DNA of 44,930 nt from the NCBI GenBank assembly GCA_020445565.1, contig JAGRGI010000109.1, positions 1 to 44,930 of the forward strand, read 5' to 3'. The stretch comes from Chromatiales bacterium. Its GTDB lineage: Bacteria; Pseudomonadota; Gammaproteobacteria; JAGRCI01. This document shows, piece by piece, positions 11,186 through 19,892 of the stretch. Positions within the stretch are counted from its first letter, which is position 1, and the number at the start of each line of letters is the position of its first letter. The translations under genes were made by a program, and so were the position numbers. The notes under the pieces are model-generated. The model saw only the letters and a program-made list of their open reading frames with translations, searched no databases and was not told where the DNA came from.

Positions 11186-14100
11186 CTAGTCACCGCTGTG
11201 ACATACCGCGCAGCCTACCGGGTCACCGGCGCGTACCAGTGTCCCGCGCAGGTTGCGATCAGCCTTGGCGGCCGACAACACCGTGCCCTGGTTGGTTCTG
11301 CGTGAACCCGGACCGTGACAGGTCGCGCAGGCCGCAGGATTGTTTTCGGCCAGATTCTCATGCCCGCCGCGGGCGAATGAGGTGTTGTCGCCTACCGGGT
11401 GCATCCCGTGCGGCCCGTCGAGGGTATTGCGGCTGTTCATGGCCGTGCCGTGGCAGGTGGAGCACTCGACGATCACACCGGAATGGCCCTGCAACTGGGT
11501 GGCCGTGACGTTGTCGTTGGCCAGCGGGTTTTTGTTGGGCCAGATACCGTGGGTCGCACCGTGGCAGGCCTCGCAGAACACCCCGCCGTGGCCGGTGCTT
11601 ACGCGGTACAGCATCGGATTGCCGGCACCCGGATCGCTGGCCGCAACGGTGTTCTCGGCAAAGCGCTTGTTGCTGGGAACGATCGGTGTGGCCTTGGGGT
11701 CGCTGGTCTTATAAGCCTGCAACAGACGGATGCCGTCGAGAGCGCCCACCGTTCCGGCGGTGCCATGCAGATTGTTGCTGGCATCGCCCGTATGGCAAGA
11801 ACCGCAGCCCGGTTCGTTGGCCCAGGGAACGCGCACGGTGTCCGGATTGGTGTAGAAATCCGAGGCAAGCTCGAAGGCCCCTACCTGTCCGGGTTGCGCC
11901 GAGACGTTACGGGAAAAGTCGTTGCCGACTTGTTCCATCTGGCCGTGGCAGTCCTGGCAGACCATACCGCCGTTGGCCATGGCGCCACGCAGGCAGTCGG
12001 TGCGCCGGCCGGGGTGACACTGGTAGCAGGTCGCGTCCAGGGTGTCCTTGACGGCCGGGTTTTCGGTGCCGCCACGCAGCGTGCCGTCCGGGTTGAGTGC
12101 CGGGGGCATGTCCGGGAACAGACCGGTGGCCGCATGATGACTGTGCATCACGTTGGACATGGACTTGTTCTTTACCTGGTCGCGGCCGTTGGCGATGGAG
12201 TCGGAGATCTGCACACCGTTGAGGACCAGCGGACCGTCGTTCTCCTCACCCAGCGGACCGAGCTGCGCCAGATCCAGTGCCGGGGTGTAGTGGCAGCGCT
12301 GGCAGACCACCGGCGCCTCGGCCTCCAGAGTGGTGCCGTGTTTCTGATCGTGCAGGCGTACGATGTTCAGATCCGCGGCGTACTCCTGGCTGACGAGCAG
12401 CGGAACATTGCCCTCTTCAGGGTCGTCCAACACCGTGGCAACCGTGCCGGCAGCCATGTTCTGGGTGGCTTCGCCGTTGCCGCCGTCGACCGGGGCATTG
12501 TGGCAGAAACCGCAGTTGGCTTCGCCGGAGATCGGCACGACGGTATCGACGGAGGCCAACACATTACCGCCGGCACTGGCCTGGACCCGATACAGCGGCC
12601 AGGGGTTCTCCCGGCCGAAATCGTCGAACGCCGTCAGAGGCACACCGGCCGCCTCGAACCATTCCACGTTGCGGGCGACGTAGCCGAACGGGAAGTTGAG
12701 GAAGAACGGCATGTCGCCGACAAACTGGTGGAAGCTGGTGGCATTGTTCACCACATAGGGCGCGGAGCGGCCCGGCATGGCCTGCTGATCCGCCGCCAGA
12801 TTGCCGGAGCCGAGATAGAGTTCCTCCACGTCAGGCATTGGCAGGCCCAGATCCTCAGTGCCGGCAGGCATGAAGGAAGGCAGAATCCCTGCCGGGTAGA
12901 ACGGATCGTAGGCCTGCAAGGCGATGTCCCAGAAATTGGTCTTGTAGACCTCGCCGGTAGCCGCGTTGAGGCTGGATGCGACCGGCAGACCGGTGGACGT
13001 CAACCCGCTGAGGATCGGATCGCTGGGGTTGGATGAGGCGGAGTAGGTGACCTGTATGCCGTCATTTTCGGTCAACAGTTCAGGCTCTCCACCCTGTCGG
13101 AGCACCTGGGCGTGCAAAACGCTGAACGGTGGCAGGATGCTCGAAATACGGGTGTCGAGATCGCCGCAATGCATGCCGAGGTCGTTGATGGCGAAGATCT
13201 TGTATCCGCTGGCGTTGGTGAAGGGCTGCTCCATCACCGGGTTGCCCGGTACACCGTTGGTGGAAACCGAGTTGATCGAAACGTCCGCCACCGGCGGCGT
13301 ATCGGTGATGTTCGCGCTGGTGGAATCGCTATCCGAGGCGCCGTCGTTGTCGGTGACGGTCAGCGTAACGACATAGCTGCCGGCCGCGCTGTAAGCGTGG
13401 CCGGGGTTTGCCTGGTTACTGGTGGCGCCATCGCCGAAGTCCCAGGAATAGCTTGCTATGGTGCCGTCGGAGTCTGCGGAACCGGCGCTGCTGAAGCTGA
13501 CGGCCACACCCGTGGTGCCGGAGTAAGGTCCGTTGGCATTGGCTGTTGGCGCCTGATTTTGTGCGGGCGGCCCGCTGACGGTGGCGGTGGTGGAGTCGCT
13601 GCCGGTGGCGCCGTCGTTGTCGGTGACGGTCAGCGTTACGGTGTAGGTGCCGCCCGCCGAGTAAGTATGGCTGGGGTTGTCCTCGTTGCTGCTCGCACCG
13701 TCACCGAAGTCCCAGGAATAGTCCACGATTTCGCCGTCGGGGTCGTTGGAACCCTCGCTGTCGAAACTGATGGATTCACCAACGGTGCCGGTGTAGGGGC
13801 CGTTGGCATTGGCGGTGGGAGATTGATTGGCTGGCGGTTGGTTGTGGTTGCTGCAATTCGATGGCGCGTTGTCGACATCGCGCTCATCGTCGGATTGGGC
13901 AGTTTCCGCCCGAACTTTACAGGGAACCGGTGAGGGCTCGGACACCTCTACCGACCAGCTGCCACGCCGGCTTGCCCGCGTGCTGGCCAGCACGCTGCCG
14001 TCGCCGGTGTATTTCAGTACGACCGTCTCCCTGCTTCCCGCCCTGCCGCTGACGGTCAGGCGTTGGCGGTAATTCGACCAACTGGCCGAGGAAATCTGGA

Positions 14101-14230
14101 CCGAGGAACTCTCGGCCGCAGACGTTCGGAAATCGCGTTCATCATCGTCATCTGCGATGACCATCGCCGGTATCAGGAACCCCAGCGTTCCGATAACTGC
14201 GATGAACCTCCTGCAACAAGTGGTTTTCAT
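11186..14230 (-). CDS. Nine-heme c-type cytochrome with two PKD domains
   Basis: A 1014-residue exported protein with a signal peptide in residues 1-26. Two PKD domains follow at about 136-220 and 226-310, each with the SWDFGDGA motif and the HTYSAGGTYTVTLTV-type strand. The C-terminal half has nine CXXCH heme sites from about residue 572 (CGFCH) to 1006 (CAVCH): CGFCH, CQRCH, CYQCH, CQDCH, CGSCH, CEACH, CSTCH, CATCH, CAVCH. It is likely periplasmic or surface exposed and moves electrons; no catalytic heme site outside CXXCH is evident. PKD domains fused to multiheme cytochromes suggest surface or matrix attachment. It is transcribed alone, with a 482-base structured region upstream and a terminator downstream. 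The electron donor and acceptor are unknown. Confidence 0.88.
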   Translation of the reverse strand: MKTTCCRRFIAVIGTLGFLIPAMVIADDDDERDFRTSAAESSSVQISSASWSNYRQRLTVSGRAGSRETVVLKYTGDGSVLASTRASRRGSWSVEVSEPSPVPCKVRAETAQSDDERDVDNAPSNCSNHNQPPANQSPTANANGPYTGTVGESISFDSEGSNDPDGEIVDYSWDFGDGASSNEDNPSHTYSAGGTYTVTLTVTDNDGATGSDSTTATVSGPPAQNQAPTANANGPYSGTTGVAVSFSSAGSADSDGTIASYSWDFGDGATSNQANPGHAYSAAGSYVVTLTVTDNDGASDSDSTSANITDTPPVADVSINSVSTNGVPGNPVMEQPFTNASGYKIFAINDLGMHCGDLDTRISSILPPFSVLHAQVLRQGGEPELLTENDGIQVTYSASSNPSDPILSGLTSTGLPVASSLNAATGEVYKTNFWDIALQAYDPFYPAGILPSFMPAGTEDLGLPMPDVEELYLGSGNLAADQQAMPGRSAPYVVNNATSFHQFVGDMPFFLNFPFGYVARNVEWFEAAGVPLTAFDDFGRENPWPLYRVQASAGGNVLASVDTVVPISGEANCGFCHNAPVDGGNGEATQNMAAGTVATVLDDPEEGNVPLLVSQEYAADLNIVRLHDQKHGTTLEAEAPVVCQRCHYTPALDLAQLGPLGEENDGPLVLNGVQISDSIANGRDQVKNKSMSNVMHSHHAATGLFPDMPPALNPDGTLRGGTENPAVKDTLDATCYQCHPGRRTDCLRGAMANGGMVCQDCHGQMEQVGNDFSRNVSAQPGQVGAFELASDFYTNPDTVRVPWANEPGCGSCHTGDASNNLHGTAGTVGALDGIRLLQAYKTSDPKATPIVPSNKRFAENTVAASDPGAGNPMLYRVSTGHGGVFCEACHGATHGIWPNKNPLANDNVTATQLQGHSGVIVECSTCHGTAMNSRNTLDGPHGMHPVGDNTSFARGGHENLAENNPAACATCHGPGSRRTNQGTVLSAAKADRNLRGTLVRAGDPVGCAVCHSGD

Positions 14231-14712
14231 CTTTCTTAAAACCCCGCAGTTCGTGTGCCGAACAAAAAGGAAGAATGCCGCATCGTCCGAGTGGACAACG
14301 CGACGCCCTACTGCTTCCCCTGACTTGGTGACTTCTTTATTTGCTCTGAGAACCGGGTGGACAGGCTCTCCGGCTTTGCCAGAGTAATCCAGGGATTCAG
14401 TCTGCTTCAGTTGGTTTATGCAGGATCTTACGTTCTAAGACCGGCCCGGATCGGCGGCCGAGCGAGTGCTCGCCGATGAGTGTAGTTTGGGATAATTTTC
14501 CCAATTGTCAATTGGGGAATATCCCAGGCCCCTGCTTCTGGCAGGGGTCTTTCCTTGGGATTATTGAAGCGCCAAGTTGAGGTAGTACGCGATGATGACA
14601 GGTGCCGGGTCGAGGACACCCTCGCCGATTTCATTCACAGCAACACGGAAAGCGGCGCGCAATTGCCTGACGATGTATTTTCCGTCACTGCCGATAGGCG
14701 ACAGGCCGTCAA
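14231..14712. other. 482-base noncoding region with nested hairpins, upstream of the cytochrome gene
   Basis: No gene fits here. Both flanking genes are on the minus strand, so it holds the 3' end of the surface protein transcript and the promoter and leader of the cytochrome gene. Minus-strand RNA can form several structures. One is a hairpin at 14520-14561 with stem CCCCTGC/GCAGGGG and an outer ATCCCA/TGGGAT stem. Another is a palindrome at 14489-14525 centred on CCCAATTG-T-CAATTGGG. A third is a hairpin at 14368-14384 (CTCTGGC/GCCGGAG, loop AAA) that pairs fully only in minus-strand RNA thanks to a G-U pair. None ends in a U-run on that strand, so no classical terminator is seen. Confidence 0.5.
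14489..14525. repeat. Imperfect 37-base palindrome
   Basis: Inner arms CCCAATTG (14500-14507) and CAATTGGG (14509-14516) are perfect around one central base. The outer arms GGGATA (14489-14494) and TATCCC (14520-14525) also match. It could be a dimeric regulator operator or an RNA hairpin. The outer arm TATCCC can instead pair, in RNA, with the neighbouring hairpin at 14520-14561. Confidence 0.6.
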
Positions 14713-17700
14713 TTACCGCCGCGACCTGTCGCGACGCAGGCCGAACAGCCCGATAAGGGAGAAACCGATAGCGAGAAGGGTGGCGCCCAAGGTGCTCAAT
14801 ACGGGCACGGGTGCGATTCGCTGTACTTCAAAGCTGACCGATGCATTGGCGTCTGCCGGGGTCGGGTCGGTGAGGGTGCTGCTGGCCGTCGCCGTGTTGG
14901 TTCGTTCGCCCTCGGTGTCCGCCGATATTTTTGTCGTGACAGTGCAGCTTGCAAAGGCCGAGGGCGTGAGATTGCCGACGTTCCAAGTCAGTAGACTGCC
15001 CACGGGCGGGCCTGCGGCACAGGTGTCGCCTACCCAGGTCAGTCCGGCGGGCAGGGTGTCGGTGACATTGGTATCCGTAGCGCTTGCAGGGCCGACGTTC
15101 TCAACCAGCAGGGTAAAGACCACGGTCTGGCCTGCGAACGGCGTGTTGTCGTCGATGGTCTTGGACAGGCGCAGGTCGGCCGCCTGGCCCAATGCAACGG
15201 TTTCGCCGCCCAGGGTCGATATCGGTGCGCTGGAGGGGTCGGAACCGGATGCGGATGAGGTGCTGGCAACCGAGCCGTTATCGATGTCTGTTTGTGTGAT
15301 GGTGTAACTGGCCGAGCAGTTTGCGGTGTTGCCCGGACTTAGAGAGGGGATCGGATTGCCGGTGGGGCAACTCACGCTCATGCCCAGCAGGGGGTCGGAC
15401 ACCGCGATGGCTGTCAGTGTCCGGGTGCCGGTGTTGGTGACGGCCAGATCGTAACCGATGGTTTCGCCGGTCTGGGCGAAACCGTCCATGCTCTCGTCAT
15501 TGAATGTTCCAGTCACGGACAGAAGTAATGTCGAACTTCCTGGCAGAGGGGTAGATGCGGAATCCTGGGCGGAGACGTTGGCGCCGAGCGGCGGCGTAGC
15601 CGATACCGTTGCGGTGTTGTCTACCTGACCGGCATCGATGTCGCCTTGGGTGAGCAGGTAGCTTGCGGTGCAGGTTTGCGTGGCGCCATTGGCCAGGGAG
15701 GGGATCGGATTGCCGCCGGGGCAGGTGATCGTGGTTACGAGCGGGTCGCTGAGGCTCACATTCGTCAGCGATACGCTGCCGGAGTTCTGAACCTCCAAGC
15801 TGTAACTGATCGTCTCTCCCGGCTGGGCCAGACCGTCCATGCTGGTGTCGTTCCAGGTCCCGCTCTTGCTGAGCTGGACCGACGGTGTGACATTCAGCCA
15901 TACAAGGTTGGCCTGCTGGGGGTAGGTACCGGTGACGAAGTCCAGATCGCCGTCGCCATCCAGGTCGCCAGCGGCTAGGGCGGTGGTGTTCTCCGTCCCC
16001 AGGGATTGGCCGGAATCGCTGAAACTGCCGCTGCCGTCGTTGAGCAGCACGCGGTCCGGCTGGTTGTTGTAGTTGCCCTCGATGATGTCCAAATCGCCGT
16101 CGCCGTCCACATCCACCAGTGCCACGTCATAGCTGCTGGTGCTGCCCAGGGAGACCACGCCGGCGGTGAACACGCCGCTGCCGTCGTTCAGGCGTAGGCG
16201 GGTACCCGAGGCGGTGGCGGAGACCAGATCCAGATCGCCGTCGCCGTCTACGTCCGCCAGGGCGCCCTCCACGGTACGGGAGGAGGTGATGGACTGGCCG
16301 GAATCGGTGAAGCTGCCGGCACCGTCGTTGAGCCAGATGCGGTCGGACTGGTTGCTGCCGGTCCCCTCGAACAGGTCGATGTCGCCATCGCCATCCACGT
16401 CACCGGAGACCAGCACCAGGGTAAAGCTGCTGCCCAGGCTTTGCCCGGAATCGGTGAAGCTGCCCGAGCCGTCGTTGAAGAAAATCTTGTTGGCTTGGGA
16501 GATATTGCCGGTGGCCAGATCGAGATCGCCATCGCCGTCGAAGTCGGCCAGCACGACCCCGGCGGTGAAGCCGGTGTCCAATGCCTGGCCGTTGTCGGTG
16601 AAGCTGCCCGTGCCATCGTTGAGGTAGACGCGATCGGCTTGGCCGACATTGGCAGCAACGAAGTCGATATCGCCATCGCCGTCGACATCGCCGACCGCTA
16701 GTTGAAAGGTGTCGTCGGTGCCCAGGGTTTGGCCGGAGTCGGTGAAGTTGCCGGCGCCATCGTTGAGCCAGACCCGGTTGGCCTTGCGGGTGTTGGAAGG
16801 GCCGTAGTTGCCAGTGATCAGGTCCAGGTCGCCGTCGCCGTCCACGTCCGCCAGCGCAATGTCATAGGTGTCGTTGGCGCCCAGGGACTGTCCGGAATCG
16901 GCAAAGTTTCCCGTCCCGCCGGGTGCGGCAAGGGTTATTGCGTAGTCTTCCACCTCGCCGTCGTCGGCGATGCCGGCAACCCCCAGGTTTCCTGCGGAGC
17001 TGATGCGAAAACGCGCAACCGACGTGGTGCTTGGCGAACCGGCGGGTACCGGGAAGGTCAGCAGGTTGTCGCCCAGCACGAGATCGACGCTGTCGACGAT
17101 GTGCTCGCCGCTGCCGCCCCAGCTTCCGTCATGGTTGAAATCGATCCACGCATCGAGCTTGCCGGCCGTGCCCTGGACATTGACCGTTACGGAGGCGCTG
17201 TTGTCGCCCACTTGCAGCGTGCCGAAGCTTACGCCGTCCTCGTCATCGCTATCCGTGGTGTCATCGGCGTCTGCCCCAGCCGATGGCGTGCCGTCGGTTT
17301 CCCCGTCCACCAAGGCGCCAAGCCGGGGTCGACTCGGAAGGATGCCGTGGCGAGCACCGTCATCGGCGAGACTGGTGGGGTAGGGAGCGGGAGCGTCGCC
17401 GAAGTCCACATCGACATTCAGCCATACAAGGTTGCCCTGCTGGGGATAGGTGCCGGTGATGAAGTCTTGGTCGCCGTCGCCATCCAGATCGCCGGCTGCC
17501 ACAGCGGTGGTGTTCTCCGTGCCCAGGGCCTGGCCGGAATCGCTGAAGCTGCCACTGCCGTCGTTGAGCAGCACGCGGTTCGGCTGGTTGTCGTAGTTGC
17601 CCTCGATGATGTCCAGATCGCCGTCGCCGTCCACATCCACCAGGGCCACGTCATAGCTGCTGGTGCTGCCCAGGGAGACCACACCGGCGGTGAATACGCC

Positions 17701-18693
17701 GCTGCCATCGTTTAGGCGTAGGCGGGTGCCCGAGGCGGTAGCCGAGACCAGATCCAGATCGCCGTCGCCGTCTACGTCCACCAAGGCGCCCTCCACGGTA
17801 CGGGAGGAGGTGATGGACTGGCCGGAATCGGTGAAGGTACCGGCACCGTCGTTGAGCCAGATGCGGTCGGACTGATTGCTGCCGGTGCCCTCGAACAGGT
17901 CGATGTCGCCATCGCCATCCACGTCGCCGGAGACCAGCACCAGGGTGAAGCTGTTGCCCAGGCTTTGGCCGGAATCGGTGAAGTTGCCCGAGCCGTCGTT
18001 GAAGAAAATCTTGTTGGCTTGGGAGATATTGCCGGTGGCCAGATCGAGATCGCCATCGCCGTCCAGGTCGGCCAGCACCACCCCTGCGGTGAAGCCGGTG
18101 TCCAGGGTCTGACCGTTGTCGGTGAAGCTGCCCGTGCCATCGTTGAGGTAGACGCGGTCGGCCTGGCCGACATTGGCAGCAACGAAGTCGATATCGCCAT
18201 CGCCGTCGACATCGCCGACCGCTAGTTGAAAGGTGTCGTCGGTGCCCAGGGTTTGGCCGGAGTCGGTGAAGTTGCCGGCGCCATCGTTGAACCAGACCCG
18301 GTTGGCCTTGCGGGTGTTGGAAGGGCCGTAGTTGCCAGTGATCAGGTCCAGATCGCCATCGCCGTCCACGTCGGCCAAGGCGATGTCATAGGTATCGTTG
18401 GCGCCCAGGGCTTGGCCCGAGTCCACGAAAATCCCGTTGCTGGCCAGCGCCGAAGTTGCGGGTTGGCTCAGCATCGCGGCGAATGCCAGGCGTCCCAGGT
18501 TTCTTGTTCGCCGCTGCTGAGAGGCCAGCCGACGACGGACCTTGCGATTGCGAACGATCGGGCGGCATCGGATAAGGCCGAAAGATTTTGCCCTGTCCAG
18601 GTATCGCAACACAGCGGCGAGCGCGCTGATTGGCGTCGACTCGCCATTGGAAGCCAACTCATGTCCGGCGGGGTCTGACTGCGTTGTTGTCAT
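14713..18693 (-). CDS. Large surface protein: FG-GAP repeats, GEVED domain, DUF11-like repeats, IPTL-CTERM-like tail
   Basis: 1326 residues. A basic stretch of about 68 residues precedes a hydrophobic export segment (LGRLAFAAMLSQPATSALA). Two blocks of FG-GAP/VCBS-type repeats rich in DVDGDGDLDL calcium loops lie at about 89-426 and 598-935. A GEVED domain (GIADDGEVEDYAITL) lies between them. Three DUF11-like Ig repeats follow at about 935-1290 (the VQLSKSG and LRLSKTI segments begin two of them). The C-terminus, VPVLSTLGATLL plus a hydrophobic helix and RRDRSRR, resembles an IPTL-CTERM sorting signal. It is probably an envelope or secreted adhesin-like protein. The ATG overlaps the TGA of the TIGR03032 gene, which fixes the start and implies coupling. 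Confidence 0.85.
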   Translation of the reverse strand: MTTTQSDPAGHELASNGESTPISALAAVLRYLDRAKSFGLIRCRPIVRNRKVRRRLASQQRRTRNLGRLAFAAMLSQPATSALASNGIFVDSGQALGANDTYDIALADVDGDGDLDLITGNYGPSNTRKANRVWFNDGAGNFTDSGQTLGTDDTFQLAVGDVDGDGDIDFVAANVGQADRVYLNDGTGSFTDNGQTLDTGFTAGVVLADLDGDGDLDLATGNISQANKIFFNDGSGNFTDSGQSLGNSFTLVLVSGDVDGDGDIDLFEGTGSNQSDRIWLNDGAGTFTDSGQSITSSRTVEGALVDVDGDGDLDLVSATASGTRLRLNDGSGVFTAGVVSLGSTSSYDVALVDVDGDGDLDIIEGNYDNQPNRVLLNDGSGSFSDSGQALGTENTTAVAAGDLDGDGDQDFITGTYPQQGNLVWLNVDVDFGDAPAPYPTSLADDGARHGILPSRPRLGALVDGETDGTPSAGADADDTTDSDDEDGVSFGTLQVGDNSASVTVNVQGTAGKLDAWIDFNHDGSWGGSGEHIVDSVDLVLGDNLLTFPVPAGSPSTTSVARFRISSAGNLGVAGIADDGEVEDYAITLAAPGGTGNFADSGQSLGANDTYDIALADVDGDGDLDLITGNYGPSNTRKANRVWLNDGAGNFTDSGQTLGTDDTFQLAVGDVDGDGDIDFVAANVGQADRVYLNDGTGSFTDNGQALDTGFTAGVVLADFDGDGDLDLATGNISQANKIFFNDGSGSFTDSGQSLGSSFTLVLVSGDVDGDGDIDLFEGTGSNQSDRIWLNDGAGSFTDSGQSITSSRTVEGALADVDGDGDLDLVSATASGTRLRLNDGSGVFTAGVVSLGSTSSYDVALVDVDGDGDLDIIEGNYNNQPDRVLLNDGSGSFSDSGQSLGTENTTALAAGDLDGDGDLDFVTGTYPQQANLVWLNVTPSVQLSKSGTWNDTSMDGLAQPGETISYSLEVQNSGSVSLTNVSLSDPLVTTITCPGGNPIPSLANGATQTCTASYLLTQGDIDAGQVDNTATVSATPPLGANVSAQDSASTPLPGSSTLLLSVTGTFNDESMDGFAQTGETIGYDLAVTNTGTRTLTAIAVSDPLLGMSVSCPTGNPIPSLSPGNTANCSASYTITQTDIDNGSVASTSSASGSDPSSAPISTLGGETVALGQAADLRLSKTIDDNTPFAGQTVVFTLLVENVGPASATDTNVTDTLPAGLTWVGDTCAAGPPVGSLLTWNVGNLTPSAFASCTVTTKISADTEGERTNTATASSTLTDPTPADANASVSFEVQRIAPVPVLSTLGATLLAIGFSLIGLFGLRRDRSRR
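15890..16901 (-). repeat. Direct repeat copy 2 inside the surface protein gene
   Basis: About 1.01 kb that matches 17414-18425 with only scattered base differences at a constant offset of 1524 bases (508 codons). It encodes the second FG-GAP block. The near identity, including silent positions, points to a recent duplication or ongoing gene conversion. Confidence 0.9.
17414..18425 (-). repeat. Direct repeat copy 1 inside the surface protein gene
   Basis: Partner of the repeat at 15890-16901, encoding the first FG-GAP block. The unduplicated 0.5 kb between the copies encodes the GEVED domain. Confidence 0.9.
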
Positions 18694-19796
18694 CGATTTC
18701 TGTTTGTCGGTTGCGATTCATTGCGCTTATCGGCGAGCCAGAGTTGTCCTTCAACGCGGATGCTTCGTTCGATCTCGTCCGATTTAAATCCCAAAGCCTT
18801 GGGACAGCGGGTGTTCGGGAGTACCGCGATGTCGAAAGTTTCGCTCATCACCCCCTCGATACCGATCCAGTGCATCAGGCTGCCGCTTCGCAGATCGACC
18901 ACGAACACGCCGCAGCGTGCGTCCGCGCCCCGCTCGTTTAGCAAACGATCCAAGGCCAGGCCGGAAAGACCGTTCTCGGAGCGTATCTTGGAAGAGGTGA
19001 CGACGGCGTAGTTGCCCACAAAGGCCAAGCCCCGCACATAGCCGGGGAGAAAGGCAATCTGCTCCAGTGCTCCGCTATCGGTATCCAGGCGGCAGAGGTG
19101 GCCGGTGCCAGATTCCAAAAAGTATAAGCGTCCCTGGTGCAGGCGGGGTGAATGAGGCATGGACAAACCCTCGGCAATGACCTCGTTGTTGCGTACATCC
19201 ATGATCAGGCCACCGTCACTGCGTCGCTGGCGCCAACCGCCGGCCACGTCGGACCGACTGACGCTGGTGACGAAGGCCGGACCTTGCTCGTCCGCAGCCA
19301 GGCCGTTCAGATGGCAACGATCCTCCGGTTTCAGGGCCGAGATGAACGGCGGTCGCCAAAGCGGAGTGAAGGACTTGGTGGTGCTGAGGCCGGCCAGACA
19401 GGAAAACAGCGTGTTGACGAAGATCGGGCTGCCGTCGGCCAGTTGGGTGACGTCGTGAATATCGATGTCGCCCAGGGTGTAGCCCGCCAGGGGAACGTAC
19501 AGCCGGTCGTATTCCCCATCGTGGCGTTGCCCAGGTGCCAGAAAGTTGACCAGGCGCCAGATCTGGTATCGGGTACCGAGCCACAGTGTCTGGCCATCGC
19601 TCCACACGCCCATGGCACGGGAAAAGTTGCGTGAGAAATAGGATATTCGCCCGGAACGCTTCACGCCCACCAGAAAAAGCTTGCCGGTCTGATAGGTGGT
19701 GAAGGCGAGACTCGCCTGCTGTTCCAGAAGCCATGCGGCAAAATGTCGCGATGCGGCAATCGAAAACCTGGGTGTCCGGTTGGTAGACGCGCTCAT
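18690..19796 (-). CDS. TIGR03032 family protein
   Basis: A 368-residue soluble protein of the TIGR03032 family, whose function is not established; the repeating strand pattern suggests a beta-propeller. Typical segments are LAFTTYQTGKLF near residue 35, LWLGTRYQIWR, YVPLAGYTLGDIDIHDV, GSPIFVNTLFSCLA, the DRCHLNGLA segment and GLSMPHSPRLHQGRLYFLESGTG. I chose the ATG at 19796; the frame stays open upstream to 20432 but that part lies antisense to tag and is not family-like. Its stop overlaps the start of the surface protein gene by ATGA, so the two proteins are made together and may act together. It is divergent from tag, with 96 bases between. Confidence 0.82.
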   Translation of the reverse strand: MSASTNRTPRFSIAASRHFAAWLLEQQASLAFTTYQTGKLFLVGVKRSGRISYFSRNFSRAMGVWSDGQTLWLGTRYQIWRLVNFLAPGQRHDGEYDRLYVPLAGYTLGDIDIHDVTQLADGSPIFVNTLFSCLAGLSTTKSFTPLWRPPFISALKPEDRCHLNGLAADEQGPAFVTSVSRSDVAGGWRQRRSDGGLIMDVRNNEVIAEGLSMPHSPRLHQGRLYFLESGTGHLCRLDTDSGALEQIAFLPGYVRGLAFVGNYAVVTSSKIRSENGLSGLALDRLLNERGADARCGVFVVDLRSGSLMHWIGIEGVMSETFDIAVLPNTRCPKALGFKSDEIERSIRVEGQLWLADKRNESQPTNRNR

Positions 19797-19892
19797 GTCG
19801 AAGCTGTCAATCGTGTCTGGTTCGGGGGTAGTTGTGGGAATGCTGAGTGTGTGTATAGTCCATAGGCTCGAACTCAGTGTAGGAGTAAGAAA

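Noticed and set aside
14231..14480. Possible c-di-GMP-I (GEMM) riboswitch, because a GGCAAAGCC loop is present on the minus strand
   Set aside because: The GGCAAACC partner, the GAAA tetraloop stem and the third stem are not visible; one short match is not enough.
16702..17715. Plus-strand reading frames with VGVVGAQG-like repeats opposite the surface protein gene
   Set aside because: Antisense image of the duplicated FG-GAP repeats; no ribosome binding site and no independent domain.
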